A DNA stretch of 56,925 bases from Phycisphaeraceae bacterium. GTDB lineage: Bacteria; Planctomycetota; Phycisphaerae; Phycisphaerales; Phycisphaeraceae. The position numbers and the translations under genes were made by a program. Positions 34,928 through 45,900 of this stretch are shown one piece after another (position 1 is the first letter of the stretch; each line of letters starts with the position of its first letter). The stretch lies in the NCBI GenBank assembly GCA_002704825.1, contig PAIY01000221.1:1-56925 (forward strand), given 5' to 3'. The notes under the pieces were generated by a model. The model had not been told where the DNA came from. It ran no database searches and saw only the letters and a program-made list of their open reading frames with translations.

Positions 34928-35491
34928 TCAGCCCTGCATCGCCAAACTCACGCGATGGACAATCGCGTTAAACGCATCATCGTCCAAAGCGGGAATGAGC
35001 TTGCTGTCATCCACCGCGTCCTGATCGGCGAGCGGCACCCAACTCCGACAGCCGGCATAGTCCGGGACATTGAGCACTGTCTTGGGCTGGGTGAGTTTCC
35101 AGGCACGGACGGCCATCAGATACAACGGCTTTTCGGGCTTGTAATCAAAACGCATGTCGATCTGTGGCTTGGTCCAACAGTGCAAATCTTCCAGACTGTC
35201 GAACGCTGCGCGTGATGGAACTTCCCAGATGTGCGTTGCATCACCAATGCCAGTGATCGTCTGCTCAAAAGGTTCGTCCAAGACTTCCACACGATCGCGA
35301 TGCTGTTCTTTGATGCGATCAGGCAACTGGTGCGCCCAACTTGGCCAAAGTGCAAAACGCGGGTGTTCAAGTTCAAAGACACCCGCCCCACCCGGCTCGG
35401 AGATGCCCCCCTTGCGGAGAAGAATCGCGAGTTTACCTTCCAGCAGAAGGTCACAGACGATGCACCATTCTTTGAGAGCGACGTTGAGCAT
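34928..35491 (-). CDS. DUF1802 family protein
   Basis: A 187-residue protein that begins with the family opening ALKEWCIVCDLLLEGKLAILLRKGGISEPGGAGVFELEHPRFALWPSWAHQLPD, then has a middle part with VEVLDEPFEQTITGIGDATHIWEV and a conserved YLMAVRAWKL and CRSWVPLAD. The family is uncharacterised. No signal peptide or membrane segment is present. It converges on purE and lies downstream of argS on the same strand, 125 bases away. Confidence 0.8.
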   Translation of the reverse strand: MLNVALKEWCIVCDLLLEGKLAILLRKGGISEPGGAGVFELEHPRFALWPSWAHQLPDRIKEQHRDRVEVLDEPFEQTITGIGDATHIWEVPSRAAFDSLEDLHCWTKPQIDMRFDYKPEKPLYLMAVRAWKLTQPKTVLNVPDYAGCRSWVPLADQDAVDDSKLIPALDDDAFNAIVHRVSLAMQG

Positions 35492-35545
35492 GAGATGTTG
35501 CTTTCGTTTTTAACTCGCGTCTGAACTGAGAGCTTTGCTCTCACA

Positions 35546-35562
35546 GCATCACGCAGTGATGC
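35546..35562. repeat. GCATCACGCAGTGATGC hairpin
   Basis: GCATCA and TGATGC around CGCAG, immediately preceded by a second hairpin GAGAGC-TTT-GCTCTC. It is related to the palindromes at 34227 and 37491, and lies between argS and the DUF1802 gene. Confidence 0.45.
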
Positions 35563-35616
35563 AGTTATGACGAATACACTGACACATTAAAAAGCTTCGT
35601 GAGAAACTTCCGGGGG

Positions 35617-37356
35617 TTACATGCGGTCGACGACATCGATGCCCAGAAGGTTCAAACCTTCCTTGAGCGTGCGAGCGACCAAAGCAGAAAGTGCAAGGCG
35701 GCTGTCCTTGATGTCAGGCTCGACACCATCCTTGAGCACCGGGCATTTTTCGTAGAAGCTGTGGAAGCCGGACGCCAGTTCGTAGAGATACGTACAGAGG
35801 CGATGCGGTTCGAGTGAAGATGCGACGGACTGCACGGCGCTGCCGAATTGCAGCAGCTTCAGTGCAAGTGTTTTTTCCGCATCTTCACCAAGTTGAATCT
35901 TCGATGCATCAACGGTCGCGACATCTATCTCACCCTTGCGGAAGATGGATTGGATACGCACGTAAGCATTGATGAGATACGGTGCGGTGTTGCCTTCCAG
36001 AGCGAGCATGCGATCCCAGTCAAAGACGTAGTCCTTGATGCGGTCACTGGAAAGGTCTGCGTATTTGAGGGCACCAATGCCCACGACGCGAGCGACATTC
36101 TTCTGATCGTCTTCGGAAAGATCACTGGTTTTTTCAGCAATGACACCTGCTGCACGGTTGACCGCTTCTTCCATGAGGTCGATGAGTTTGACGGTGTCAC
36201 CGCTGCGGGTCTTAAACGGCTTACGATCCGGGCCGAGTACTGTGCCGAAGGCGACGTGATCCAGTTGAACATTGTCTGGGCGCCAATGGCATTGATTCAC
36301 CGTCTGGAACACCATCGCAAAGTGTTGGCTTTGACGGGAGTCGGTGACATAGACGATGCGATCTGCCTTCAGATCATTCATGCGATAACGCAGTGCAGCC
36401 AGGTCGGTGGTGGCATAGAGGAAACCGCCATCGGACTTGCAGACGATCATGGGGAAGGGATTACCTTCCTCGTCCTTGAAACCTTCGGGATAGACAACCT
36501 TGGCGCCCTGACTTTCCTTGAGTTTGCCGGCATCTTCCAATGCCGTGATCACTTCGGGGAGTTTGTCGTTGTAGAAACTCTCAGCGCGGATGTCGTCATC
36601 AGTCAGAAGCACGCCAAGCAATTGGTAAGCATGATTGAAGTGACGCTTGGATTCGTCGATGAGTTTACCCCAGAGTTCCAGGGTTTTTTCGTCACCGCCC
36701 TGCAAGGCAACGACGCGTTTGCGGGCACGATCTTTAAACTCCGGCTCGTCGTCGAAGCGTTTCTTGGCGTCCTGGTAAAACGTCTTGAGGTCGGAGATGT
36801 GCGTGTCGGCACCGGCGCCGGCATCAATGAGATTTTCAATGAGCATGCCGAACTGCGTGCCCCAGTCACCAAGGTGATTCTGACGGATCACGTTGTAACC
36901 CTCAAAGGCAAGTACGCGGGCAATGGCGTCACCGATGACCGTCGAACGCAGATGGCCAACATGCATTTCCTTGGCCACGTTGGGGCCAGAGTAGTCAACG
37001 ACGACCTTGCCCCCGGAAGCTTGATCAACACCTAAATGCTCATCAGTGGCGACGGCAGCGAGTTGGCTGATGAGGTAGTCGGTCTTCAGATGCACGTTGA
37101 TGAAACCGGGGCCGGCAATCTCGAGCTTTTCACCCCAGTCACCAGTGTCGATTGCGTCGACGATTTTGGCAGCAACGTTGCGCGGATTATCGCCGACACG
37201 CTTGGCCAAACTCATGGCAACGTTCGCCTGGTAATCACCGAACTTGGGATTTCCTGAAGGCTTGATCAGCGGGTCGATGGCAGCATATTCCTCGCCAAAG
37301 GCAGCGACAATGGCTTTGGAGAAGGCGATGGACAATTGGGTGGTTGGATCTTGCAT
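35617..37356 (-). CDS. argS: arginyl-tRNA synthetase
   Basis: A 579-residue class I synthetase. The N-terminal Add1 domain includes PSGNPKFGDYQANVAMSLAK. The HIGH motif is in DYSGPNVAKEMHVGHLRSTVIGDAIAR (about 130-140). The degenerate KMSKS region is GPDRKPFKTRSGDTVKLIDL, as usual for bacterial ArgS. The DALR anticodon domain follows and the protein ends LLGIDVVDRM, close to the common LG(I)xxxxRM terminus. It has no adjacent partner apart from the downstream DUF1802 gene. Confidence 0.97.
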   Translation of the reverse strand: MQDPTTQLSIAFSKAIVAAFGEEYAAIDPLIKPSGNPKFGDYQANVAMSLAKRVGDNPRNVAAKIVDAIDTGDWGEKLEIAGPGFINVHLKTDYLISQLAAVATDEHLGVDQASGGKVVVDYSGPNVAKEMHVGHLRSTVIGDAIARVLAFEGYNVIRQNHLGDWGTQFGMLIENLIDAGAGADTHISDLKTFYQDAKKRFDDEPEFKDRARKRVVALQGGDEKTLELWGKLIDESKRHFNHAYQLLGVLLTDDDIRAESFYNDKLPEVITALEDAGKLKESQGAKVVYPEGFKDEEGNPFPMIVCKSDGGFLYATTDLAALRYRMNDLKADRIVYVTDSRQSQHFAMVFQTVNQCHWRPDNVQLDHVAFGTVLGPDRKPFKTRSGDTVKLIDLMEEAVNRAAGVIAEKTSDLSEDDQKNVARVVGIGALKYADLSSDRIKDYVFDWDRMLALEGNTAPYLINAYVRIQSIFRKGEIDVATVDASKIQLGEDAEKTLALKLLQFGSAVQSVASSLEPHRLCTYLYELASGFHSFYEKCPVLKDGVEPDIKDSRLALSALVARTLKEGLNLLGIDVVDRM

Positions 37357-37433
37357 AGTCGGGTTATCGTCGCGATTTTAAGCGGTTTCGTCAACTTGGT
37401 CGGATGTTGGGAAAAGACAGACAAGGCATTTTT

Positions 37434-37640
37434 AACCACAGAGAGATGCAGAGAACCCAGAGCTAAGAGAGAGATAAATAGGATGTTTGTCATTTCGCCG
37501 CATCGCTTGCGATGCGCGTTCTTGCCCATGGTGTGTCAATCCAATCGCATCGCAAGCGATGCGGCTAAATGAAATGAGATAACAAAAATTCTTCTTTGCG
37601 ATACTCTGCGTCCTCTGCGTCTCTGCGTCTCTGCGGTAAA
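37434..37640. repeat. nested inverted repeats with GCAGAGA-type outer arms
   Basis: The outer arms are the ACCACAGAGAGATGCAGAG region (37435-37462) and its inverse built of CTCTGCGTCTCTGCGGT units (about 37605-37638). Nested inside are CATTTCGCCGCATCGC (from 37491) and GCGATGCGGCTAAATG (to 37571), whose full 26-base arms match at 25 positions, each arm itself a GCATCGCTTGCGATGC palindrome. The gap from argS to the sigma-factor gene holds no gene. Confidence 0.8.
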
Positions 37641-37774
37641 AAAATGCCTTGGAAAATGAAAGCGGCCACATCGCTTGGATGTGGCCGGCGTTTCGGAGAA
37701 TTAATTTGTTTGAACGTCGGGCGATTCAATTAGAAAATGAAAAGAGCGTGTGGGCTGAATCGCTGACGGTTGTG

Positions 37775-38596
37775 TTAATCCAGGGTGTCTTCTTCGTTGA
37801 GTTCCTTGTCGCGATGCTGAAGCTGAGCTTTGAGGCGAGCAAGGATACTGCTGTGCATCTGACTGACGCGCGACTCGGAGAGGTCGAGGGTCACGCCGAT
37901 TTCCTTCATGGTCATTTCTTCGTAGTAGTAGAGGATCAGGATCAGGCGTTCGGCACGCGAGAGTCCTTTGGTGATCATATCTTTGAGATCGCGCTGCTGC
38001 ACGGTGGAAAACGGGTTGACCTGCTTGGAATCCTTAAGCACGTCGATCTCACGGACGTCCTTGTTGGAGTCGGTTTCAAACCACTTGCGTGATAAGCTCA
38101 CGACACCAACCGCACCGGCGTCCTTGCGGATCTTGTTGTACTCCTCCTGATTCATGTTGAGTTTTTGAGCGATCTCGTTTTCAGTAGGCTTGCGGCCGTG
38201 CTGCATCTGCAGTGACTTGCGGGCCTGTTCCACCTGGCTGGAACGTGAACGCACGAGGCGTGGCACCCAGTCCATCGAACGCAACTCATCAAGAATAGCG
38301 CCGCGGATACGCGGAGCACAGTAGGTTTCGAATTTGACGCCGCGTTCCAGATCGAATGCATCGATTGCATCCATCAGGCCGAAGATGCCTGCACTCATGA
38401 GGTCTTCCACATCCACTTCGTCAGGTAACTTGGTGTGAATGCGATCAGCGTTGTACTTGACCAATGGAAGATATCTTTCCACGAGCAGATTGCGCAGATA
38501 TTCACCGCCCTCTGCTTTGTATTGATCCCAAACCTCACGTGCAGGCCGGCCGTCGATCAGATCGGCACCCGGGTCCTGCGTTTTCACTTTTGCCAT
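37775..38596 (-). CDS. fliA: flagellar-type sigma factor (FliA/WhiG family, sigma-28)
   Basis: A 273-residue sigma factor. Region 2 reads NLLVERYLPLVKYNADRIHTKLPDEVDVEDLMSAGIFGLMDAIDAFDLERGVKFETYCAPRIRGAILDELRSMDWVPR, region 3 QARKSLQMQHGRKPTENEIAQKLNM, and region 4 ERLILILYYYEEMTMKEIGVTLDLSESRVSQMHSSILARLK, all typical of FliA/WhiG. In flagellated bacteria it drives late flagellar genes such as fliC. It lies 6 kb from the flagellar cluster. A small membrane protein gene precedes it by 72 bases. I could not find an anti-sigma FlgM gene in the window. Confidence 0.93.
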   Translation of the reverse strand: MAKVKTQDPGADLIDGRPAREVWDQYKAEGGEYLRNLLVERYLPLVKYNADRIHTKLPDEVDVEDLMSAGIFGLMDAIDAFDLERGVKFETYCAPRIRGAILDELRSMDWVPRLVRSRSSQVEQARKSLQMQHGRKPTENEIAQKLNMNQEEYNKIRKDAGAVGVVSLSRKWFETDSNKDVREIDVLKDSKQVNPFSTVQQRDLKDMITKGLSRAERLILILYYYEEMTMKEIGVTLDLSESRVSQMHSSILARLKAQLQHRDKELNEEDTLD

Positions 38597-38668
38597 GGTC
38601 CACTCCTTGACCGGCCCGTGTTTTCTACCCCTCGAATCCCTTAAACCCCGAGATGATGACTTGCGCTA

Positions 38669-39013
38669 TCAGCTGTTGGCAGTGACCTTTGACGATCCTG
38701 TCGAGGCTGAGTTGTTGTCATTGGGTGAAAGCTCATCCAATGACGCTTCTTCGTCATCATCCAGGACTTCAACATCCGAAGACATTTCATAGTCCGATGG
38801 AATTGGTCTTGCGAGTTTGTACTCTCGAACTTGCGTTTCGACGGTGTGCACCGCCAACGCCCCGACGAGTCTGCCGATCCACCAGCAGGGAAACATCGCA
38901 AGCACTGCACGAAATATGATATCTTCGGTTGATAACCCCGCAGAGACTCCAACAATGAGAGCCGCGGCAAAACCGACAAGTGCAAAACAGGTTGCGATTA
39001 CTTTTGCTGGGAT
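38669..39013 (-). CDS. small two-helix membrane protein, probably with a non-standard start codon
   Basis: From a GTG at 38905 the frame gives 78 residues (VLAMFPCWWIGRLVGALAVHTVETQ..., ending in an acidic tail DDDEEASLDELSPNDNNS). Upstream the same frame stays open and encodes another hydrophobic helix (VIATCFALVGFAAALIVGVSAG). It contains no ATG, GTG or TTG before a stop codon at 39030. A strong AAAGGAG site sits 9 bases before an ATC at 39013, which would give 114 residues with two membrane segments. I list that longer form; 38905 is the conservative start. It is co-directional with fliA, 72 bases upstream. No family is recognised. Confidence 0.5.
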   Translation of the reverse strand: MPAKVIATCFALVGFAAALIVGVSAGLSTEDIIFRAVLAMFPCWWIGRLVGALAVHTVETQVREYKLARPIPSDYEMSSDVEVLDDDEEASLDELSPNDNNSASTGSSKVTANS

Positions 39014-39440
39014 CGCTGAGCACTCCTTTGCTCAGAAGGCCAATCCATTATTCACTTAAAACATTCTAATCGAAACCTTGATCCTGTGAAGTGAAAATAA
39101 GAAAAAAAATCCTCTGGAACATTGTTCATTGCATTTTTTTTTACGTTCCGCTGCTTTTAGCCCGGAAATCACAAGGTTTAATTCAAAAAATCAATCACTT
39201 GAAAATACTTTGACCCGCTACGCCAACGCCAAACCAACTGTCGAACGCTCGTGGATAACTGGCCAGTTCTCCACATCCAGTTCGCATCAACCATGACATC
39301 GTGATCGATGATCAGGTGATGGACCTGTCACACGCTTCACATCTCATGCCATTGAGACCAATTCCAATACAAACACATGCATTGCTTGAGCAACGGATGT
39401 CAGTCCGGTGTCCGGTGTGCATCCGTCGATCCAAGGGGCA

Positions 39441-39613
39441 CCGGGTTAGAGCATTCCAAATCATTTATCTCCATCTTCCGTCACTCCCGCGCAGGCGGGA
39501 GTCCAGTGGAATCTGCAATTTTCTACTGCATGTCACTGGATTCCCGCCTGCGCGGGAATGACGAAAAATACGAAGGCATGGAGTTTAATCATTTGAACTG
39601 CTATAACTCCCGG
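39441..39613. repeat. REP/MITE-like palindromic repeat, copy 4, full-length with terminal arms
   Basis: The core at 39479-39563 matches copies 1-3. Terminal arms extend it to about 173 bases: CCGGGTTAGAGCATTCCAAA at the left pairs imperfectly with a right end reading TTTGAACTGCTATAACTCCCGG. It lies in the 850-base gap between the small membrane protein and the autotransporter. The rest of that gap (39035-39440 and 39614-39850) has no convincing gene. Confidence 0.8.
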
Positions 39614-39716
39614 TGCTTATGAATGTCAACGCATGCGTTTTGACGGGATGGGTAAGAGAATACAAACAGCGATGCTCATTAGAGCTGTTCTCACTCAAAT
39701 GTAGCGTGTGCGGGGG

Positions 39717-39742
39717 ACGCGCGAGCTGTCAGCTCGCGGCTG
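39717..39742. repeat. GCGCGAGCTG palindrome
   Basis: CGCGAGCTG and CAGCTCGCG are separated by a single T, forming a strong stem in the gene-free region before the autotransporter terminator. It has no T run. Confidence 0.5.
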
Positions 39743-39855
39743 TTGAACGGTCTTTTCAATTGCTGTAGTGCGCATCAGTCGCTGCACTTGACTGTTAAAC
39801 GTTCTAAGGCATGCGATCAATGTTCTCCAAGCGATGAATCTCTACGCACAAGAAA

Positions 39856-39885
39856 AAAGCCCGAGACGCAAATGTCTCGGGCTTT
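39856..39885 (-). terminator. Rho-independent terminator of the giant autotransporter gene
   Basis: Perfect 12-base arms AAAGCCCGAGAC (39856-39867) and GTCTCGGGCTTT (39874-39885), six-base loop, and a T run on the minus strand. It lies about 28 bases after the stop codon. Confidence 0.92.
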
Positions 39886-39913
39886 GGGTTAACGGTTGAA
39901 GATGTCAGCGAAT

Positions 39914-42900
39914 TTAGAACTCGTAGCGAACACCGCCGGAGATGCCGTGGGTTTCGCCGTCTGCACTGACATTGCCTTCGTAGCGAATGAAGGTGGTCCA
40001 CTGTTCATCGACGATGGCGGTGAGGCCAGCACCGAAGAAGACGCTGTCTTCATCAGGGTTGCCGGTGTTGACGTTGAAGGCGCCCACGCCGGAGAAGGTG
40101 CCGTTGACGGTATCGCCTTCACCGAGGTATTCATGTTCCCAGCCGATCATCAATTCCGGGATCATCAGCAGATCCATGGCATTGAGTTGATAGGCAAGGC
40201 GGACACCCAAACGCGAGTGAAGCGTGTTGATGTCATACTCTTCGTAAGCAATCCCGCCGGTACCGGTTTCGGTGTAGGCATCACGGTTGTAGTAGGTGTA
40301 ACGCAGTGATGCGGTGGGTGTGAGTGTCCAGGCTTCTGAGAGTTTGAAATCGTAACCACCACCAAGATACAGGGTGATGTCCGTTGCATCAAAGTCACCG
40401 TCATGAGCACCCGTGGAGGTGTCGTTACGGGTGCTTTCGGAGCTGTGAATACCGAAGGTCAGGCTCGCATCGATGAACCACTTGTCGGTGAAGTAGCTGG
40501 CAAAGGGGCCGACACGGAAGCTGTCGGTATCCATGTCACCGTAACCTGAGTCGAAGGTAACGTCGGTTGATGTGTAGTCAAGCGACAGACCGACGATCAG
40601 ATTTTCGTTGACCTGGTAATCCATACCAAGCTGAATGCCCACGGCATCGGACGAGTAACCGGTGCGGCCGGAGGTGGTTTCCTGATCGGAGAACAGGCCG
40701 TAGAGCTTGCCGAACGCTGCCCATTCCTGCATCGGGACGGTGCGGGGCGCCGCTTCGTCCTGCTGAGCAGCGACCTGTGCCAGCGTGTGCGGATCGTCAG
40801 TCAGACCCGCGAGCATGGTGGTATCACCCTGCTGAGCGAAGACCGGCATGCCGCTTCGACGAGCCGTCAGGTGATTGCTCAGAACCTGTGAGAAGGTCTG
40901 AATCAACTGAAGGATGTTACGGCTTGCCAGGACGGAGACGTCGATACCGTCGTTGAGTTCCTTGACATACTGATTCAGGCCTTCCTGATCCAGATCACCC
41001 AAGGCTTCAACCAAGGCATCCGCTTCAGCGTTACCATTGTCAGCTGCTTCTGCGACCAGAACCAATGCCTGACCGATCAGCGGGTTGACCGAACCGGTGG
41101 TGGCTTCGCCGAAGTCCAGCAGGTTCTCAAGGGTGACACGCAGAGTGTCGCCGTCGATCACTTCGTAAGACGTCTGAATCAAGGCAGCATCGATGAGCGT
41201 CAGATCACCTGCGGTGAGGGTTCCACCAGCGAGGATGATGTCGTAGAAGTCACCTTCTTCAGCCAGATCATCGTCATCGTTAAGGACGAGGGTCAGTGTC
41301 GTACCGTTGGCCAGAACCACATTGCCATCGACACTCAGCACGTCACTGCCGTCGACATCATTTTTAACAATGTCATGTTGGCCGCCGGTAAGTTCGAAGA
41401 TCATGTTGCCATCGGCAGCAGCATTGAAGTCACCACCAACCGTGATGGTGCCCGTCGAGTCATGACCTATGGACAATGTGCCAGAGATCAGGTTCAATGC
41501 GCCACCGATACCACCTTCACCGATGAGGGTACCGCCGTTGATGTTCACATCACCGTCAAAGACATCCTGGCCTGAGAGCAGTGAATCATCCATATCGATG
41601 GTGCCGGCAGTGATATCGAGTCTGCCAAAGGTGTTGGCATTGACAAATTTCATGGTGTTGGAACTGTTGTAGGTGACGGTGCCAGCATCAGCAGTATCCT
41701 GAATGATGCCTGCGAAGACCGTGTCACTTTCAAGATCAGCGATGGTCAGGTTAAAGCTGCCCAACTCGACGAGGGCGGTGTCCTGCAGACTATCGGTGGT
41801 ACCGGTTGCCAGTGAGCCGATGGTTTCATCTGCATCAAGATTCAAGGTACCGCCCGCGTTGACGATGACATCGCCGGTGTCAGCGATTGCATTGCCGCCA
41901 GCAAGACTCAGGATGCCTTCATTGATGGTGGTCGGGCCGGTGTAGGTGTTGGTGCCTGAGAAGGTCAACTCGTTTGTCCCCTCCTTGACAAAACCTCCTG
42001 TGCCAGCGATTTCGCCGGCCATGGAGTTGTCACCACCGTCATAGTCGATGGTCAGGGTGTTGGCCCCCAGGTTGATCTGGGTATCAGCATTGGTGTTGAC
42101 GAAACCGAAGGTCTGATCCACGCCCAGGGTCAAGGTTGACCCGGTATTGGCGATGGTCAAGCCGGTGTCCGAAGCCAGTGTGCCGCCCCCGGTGTGATTG
42201 AGGATAACCTCGCCACCGAGAATGGCCAAGGTGTCAAAATCACTGGCACCGGTGAGGATCACCGTATTGGAGTCGTTCTTGGTGAACGTATTTTCACCGG
42301 TGATGACTCCGGTCAAAGTCAATTGGGAGCTGCCACGGAAAGTGGTATCAGCGTCAAGCGTGATATCGTTGCCAAGCGTCACAGCGGTTTCACCCGAGCG
42401 AAGCGTGCCACCGTTTGCAATGATGGTTCCCGTACCAAAGGCGGTATTGGAACCGGCCACGGTGGTACCGGAATTGAGCGTGGTGTCACCGGTGAATTCT
42501 GAGTTGTCACCGCTGATGGTCTGTGTACCCGTACCGTTGAAAATCAGGCCGCCAGCGCCTGTGATGGTCGAAGCCAGTTCGTTACTGGTGTCATCACCGA
42601 AGGTCAGATCCGCATCAAGATTCAGCGTGCCACTGGTACCGGCGAGATCCGAGACGGTCGTAGCAGCATTGATATCAACCGTGCCACCGTTAATGGTTAA
42701 GCTGTCATCGTCTGCCAAAGCATCGACACCATCGACGCTCAAGATCGCTGCGGTGACGGTCACGCCATTGGTAAAGTCATTGTTGCCAGAAAGGCTCAGG
42801 GTGCCGGTACCTGCAATTGTCAGATCGCCACCGGTGATATCACCTGAAAGCGTCGTCTGGTTGTTGACCGTCACGGTGTGATCCGTATCCGTGCCAGCAA

Positions 42901-45900
42901 TATTGGAGTTATCACGCAGCGAGATATCGCCGGACATTTCCAGGTTACTGCCTGCAAAGGAGAAATCACCGTACACTGCCATGGCGTTGGCAATTATGCG
43001 GAGATTGTTGTTCGAAGCAATGGTACCACCGGTGACATGCAATGAACCGGTGCCCAGTGCGGTATCACTACCGAGTGTCAGCTGACCTTCATTGAGTTGG
43101 ATACCGGGGTTGGTGAAGACATCAGCCATGGCGTTATCGCCTGAGAGCAGCAGTTCACCTGCACCATCCTTGACGATCCGACCGTTGGAAATATCACCGC
43201 TGAGGGTGAGTGTTGTAGCAGCATCATTGACATCAACAGTGCGTGTACCGCTGTTAAGGTCCACATCGCCGCCCAGTTGCAGATCATTGGAACCGGTGAC
43301 ATTCACATTACCATTGACGTTCACCGCCACCCCACTGCTGAGATTGCGGGCATCGTCATTGGACTGGATGTTGCCGGATGCGATATTGAGGGTCTTGCCA
43401 TCGGCGATGGCATCGTCTGCACCGACGACAAAGGTACCGCCTGCGACATTGACATTGCCGTCGACTGAACCGGTGATGACCAGGGTACCACTGGTGACAG
43501 TGGTGTCTCCGGTGTAGGTATTGTCGCCAGCAAGGGTCTGTGAACCCGTGCCGGAGTAGGTCACGCTGCCGTCAGAATCGTTGGTCAGGACGCCCGTAAA
43601 CACGGCGGTTTGGCTGCCTGCCAGCGTCAATTCAGAACCGGTCAGATCAACCGTCCCGTCACCGGTCAAAGCGCCGATGGTTTCGTCCCCCGTAACCGTC
43701 ACCGAGCCGGTGTTGGTATCGCCGTCATCATTGACGGTCAGCAAGGCAGCATCGCCCATGGCTGCGTTGCCGGAAAGTGTGAGGTTGCCGTCGTTGACGG
43801 TGATGTTGCCGGTGTGACTGTTTTCACCGGAGAGAATCAAACCGCCGTCACCGTCTTTGATCAGGTTGTTGGAACCGGAGAGGACGTTGGAGAAAGTCAC
43901 GTCGGTGCCAGCGTCCATGGTGAGGGTACGACTGGCATTGGTGCTGCCAAGGTCGACACTGCCGGTGAAGTCCATATTGCTGCCATCGAAGGTCACATTG
44001 CCACCGATGGTGGTGTCGTTGCCGATGGTTGCCACACCGTTGGATTCGAGAGTACCGCCATTGAGTGCCAGATCACCGGTTCCGAAGCTGTTGACATCGC
44101 TGATGATCACACGGCCTGCTGCCATGGTGGTTCCACCGGTGTAGGTGTTGGCTGCAGTGAGTTCCAAGGTACCGCTGCCGGTCTTGGACAGTGAGCCATC
44201 GCCACTGACGACATCGTTGAGGTAGGTGTCATTGCCACCGGTGACAGTGATGCCACCATCGTTTTGAATTGTGCCTTCGAAGAAGAGATCAGCGGTATTG
44301 GCACTGATCGTCATCGCGGTGTTACCGGTGACGATGTTGTTATCAATGTTATGGTTGTTCGAGGAGTTGTTGATGATGTCGGTGGTCTGATCATCAATGA
44401 AGTTCAAATCCAAACCGCTGAGGGTCATGTCTTCGGTGGTATCCAGGAACTGGATCGAAGCGATGTTGATGTAGTCAGTGATGGCTCCGTTACCACCGTT
44501 ATCCGCGGTGATATTGCCACCGTTGTTTGACGCACCGGAGAACGTGAGGCCGAAACCTTCAAGGTCATAGGCACCAGCGGTATCGGTGTTGAAGGTGACG
44601 CCATTGACATCATCATCCCAGTTGTTGGTGGTGGAGAACAGGCCATCATTGCCTTCGCCGTCCCAGACGATGTCCTGAACTTCGATGGCGGTGAGGGTCA
44701 AACCACTGCCATTGTCGGACATGCTGAATGCGACATCCGAGAGGCTTTCCTGCAAACGTACCTGATCCATGTTTGCAGCACCGTCGTTGGTGCCGGTGTA
44801 GGTCACGAATTCAAAGGCGTTACCCAAAGCGACAGCCGAGGGGCCGATGTCATTGATGGCAACGATCGCGTTTGCCAACAGGTTCACATTGCCGTCGACG
44901 TTGTAGACGTCATTGGTGAGTGTGCCGTTGTTGTTGCTGATATCCACATCAAGGGTACCGCCGTCACTGACGGTCAGATCACCATTGATCGTTGCGGTGT
45001 CCACTGCCCCCTGCGTGGTGCGAAGCAGACCGTTATTGTTGACATTGACATCGCCCGCGGTGCCGGTGAGATCGACTTGGCCGAAGCTGTTGATGTTGAG
45101 GGTACCCGCAGATGAAGTGCCTTGAATATTGTAGCTGGCAACTTCGTTTTCATTGTTACCTGAGACGTTGGTGCTACCGGTTGAGCTGTTGGTGCCGGTG
45201 AGATTCACTGTCGTTTCACCAGCGATGTTCAAGTCGCCGGTCCCTGTGACGCTGCCAGCGATTTCGCTGGTGGATTCGGTATCACCGGAGATGGTCAGGT
45301 CAGCCGCTAGTTCGGTCGTGCCGTTGGCCGATTGATCCAGGTCCGCGATCTGCTGGTCGGTATCGACATCAAAGGTACCGTTGGTCACTTCGATGTTGGC
45401 GTCATTGACCAGTGAACTGCCACCGGCTTTACTCAGTTGCAGCGTTGCACCGTTGAGGATGGTCAGTGCGGTGGAGTCCAGCGTGCCAGTGACATTGAAG
45501 GTGCCACCGTTGATGTTGGTGTCACCGGTATAGGTGCTGTCGCCCGAATGCGTGAAGACGCCTGAGCCCTGATAGGTCACGTCGCCAGCACCGGAGAGGA
45601 TGCCTGAGAAGGTGGTGTCTTCGTCATCACCGAAGGTGAAGCTGTTACCGCCGTTGTCGACGGTGCCACTGCCGGAGAGATCGCCGACGGTTTCACTGCC
45701 ACCGAGTGTGAGGGTACCGGTGACATTGACGTCACTGGTGTCAGCGATGACACCGCTTCCAGCCGTCAACAATGTTCCATCGGTGATGGTGGTGTCACCG
45801 GTGTAGGTGTTGGCACCGGAGAGGATGAAGGTCTCGTCTGTACTGTCGACGGTGAGGCCGCCCGTGCCGGAGATCACACCGCCGTAGACACTGCCGTCGG

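Noticed and set aside
35848..37035. 395-codon plus-strand frame opposite argS
   Set aside because: It lies wholly within a gene with diagnostic synthetase motifs; antisense open frames are common with this codon bias.
38641..38985. 114-codon minus-strand frame overlapping the small membrane protein
   Set aside because: The overlapping frame has two hydrophobic helices, a strong upstream ribosome site and an acidic tail; this one has no coherent features.
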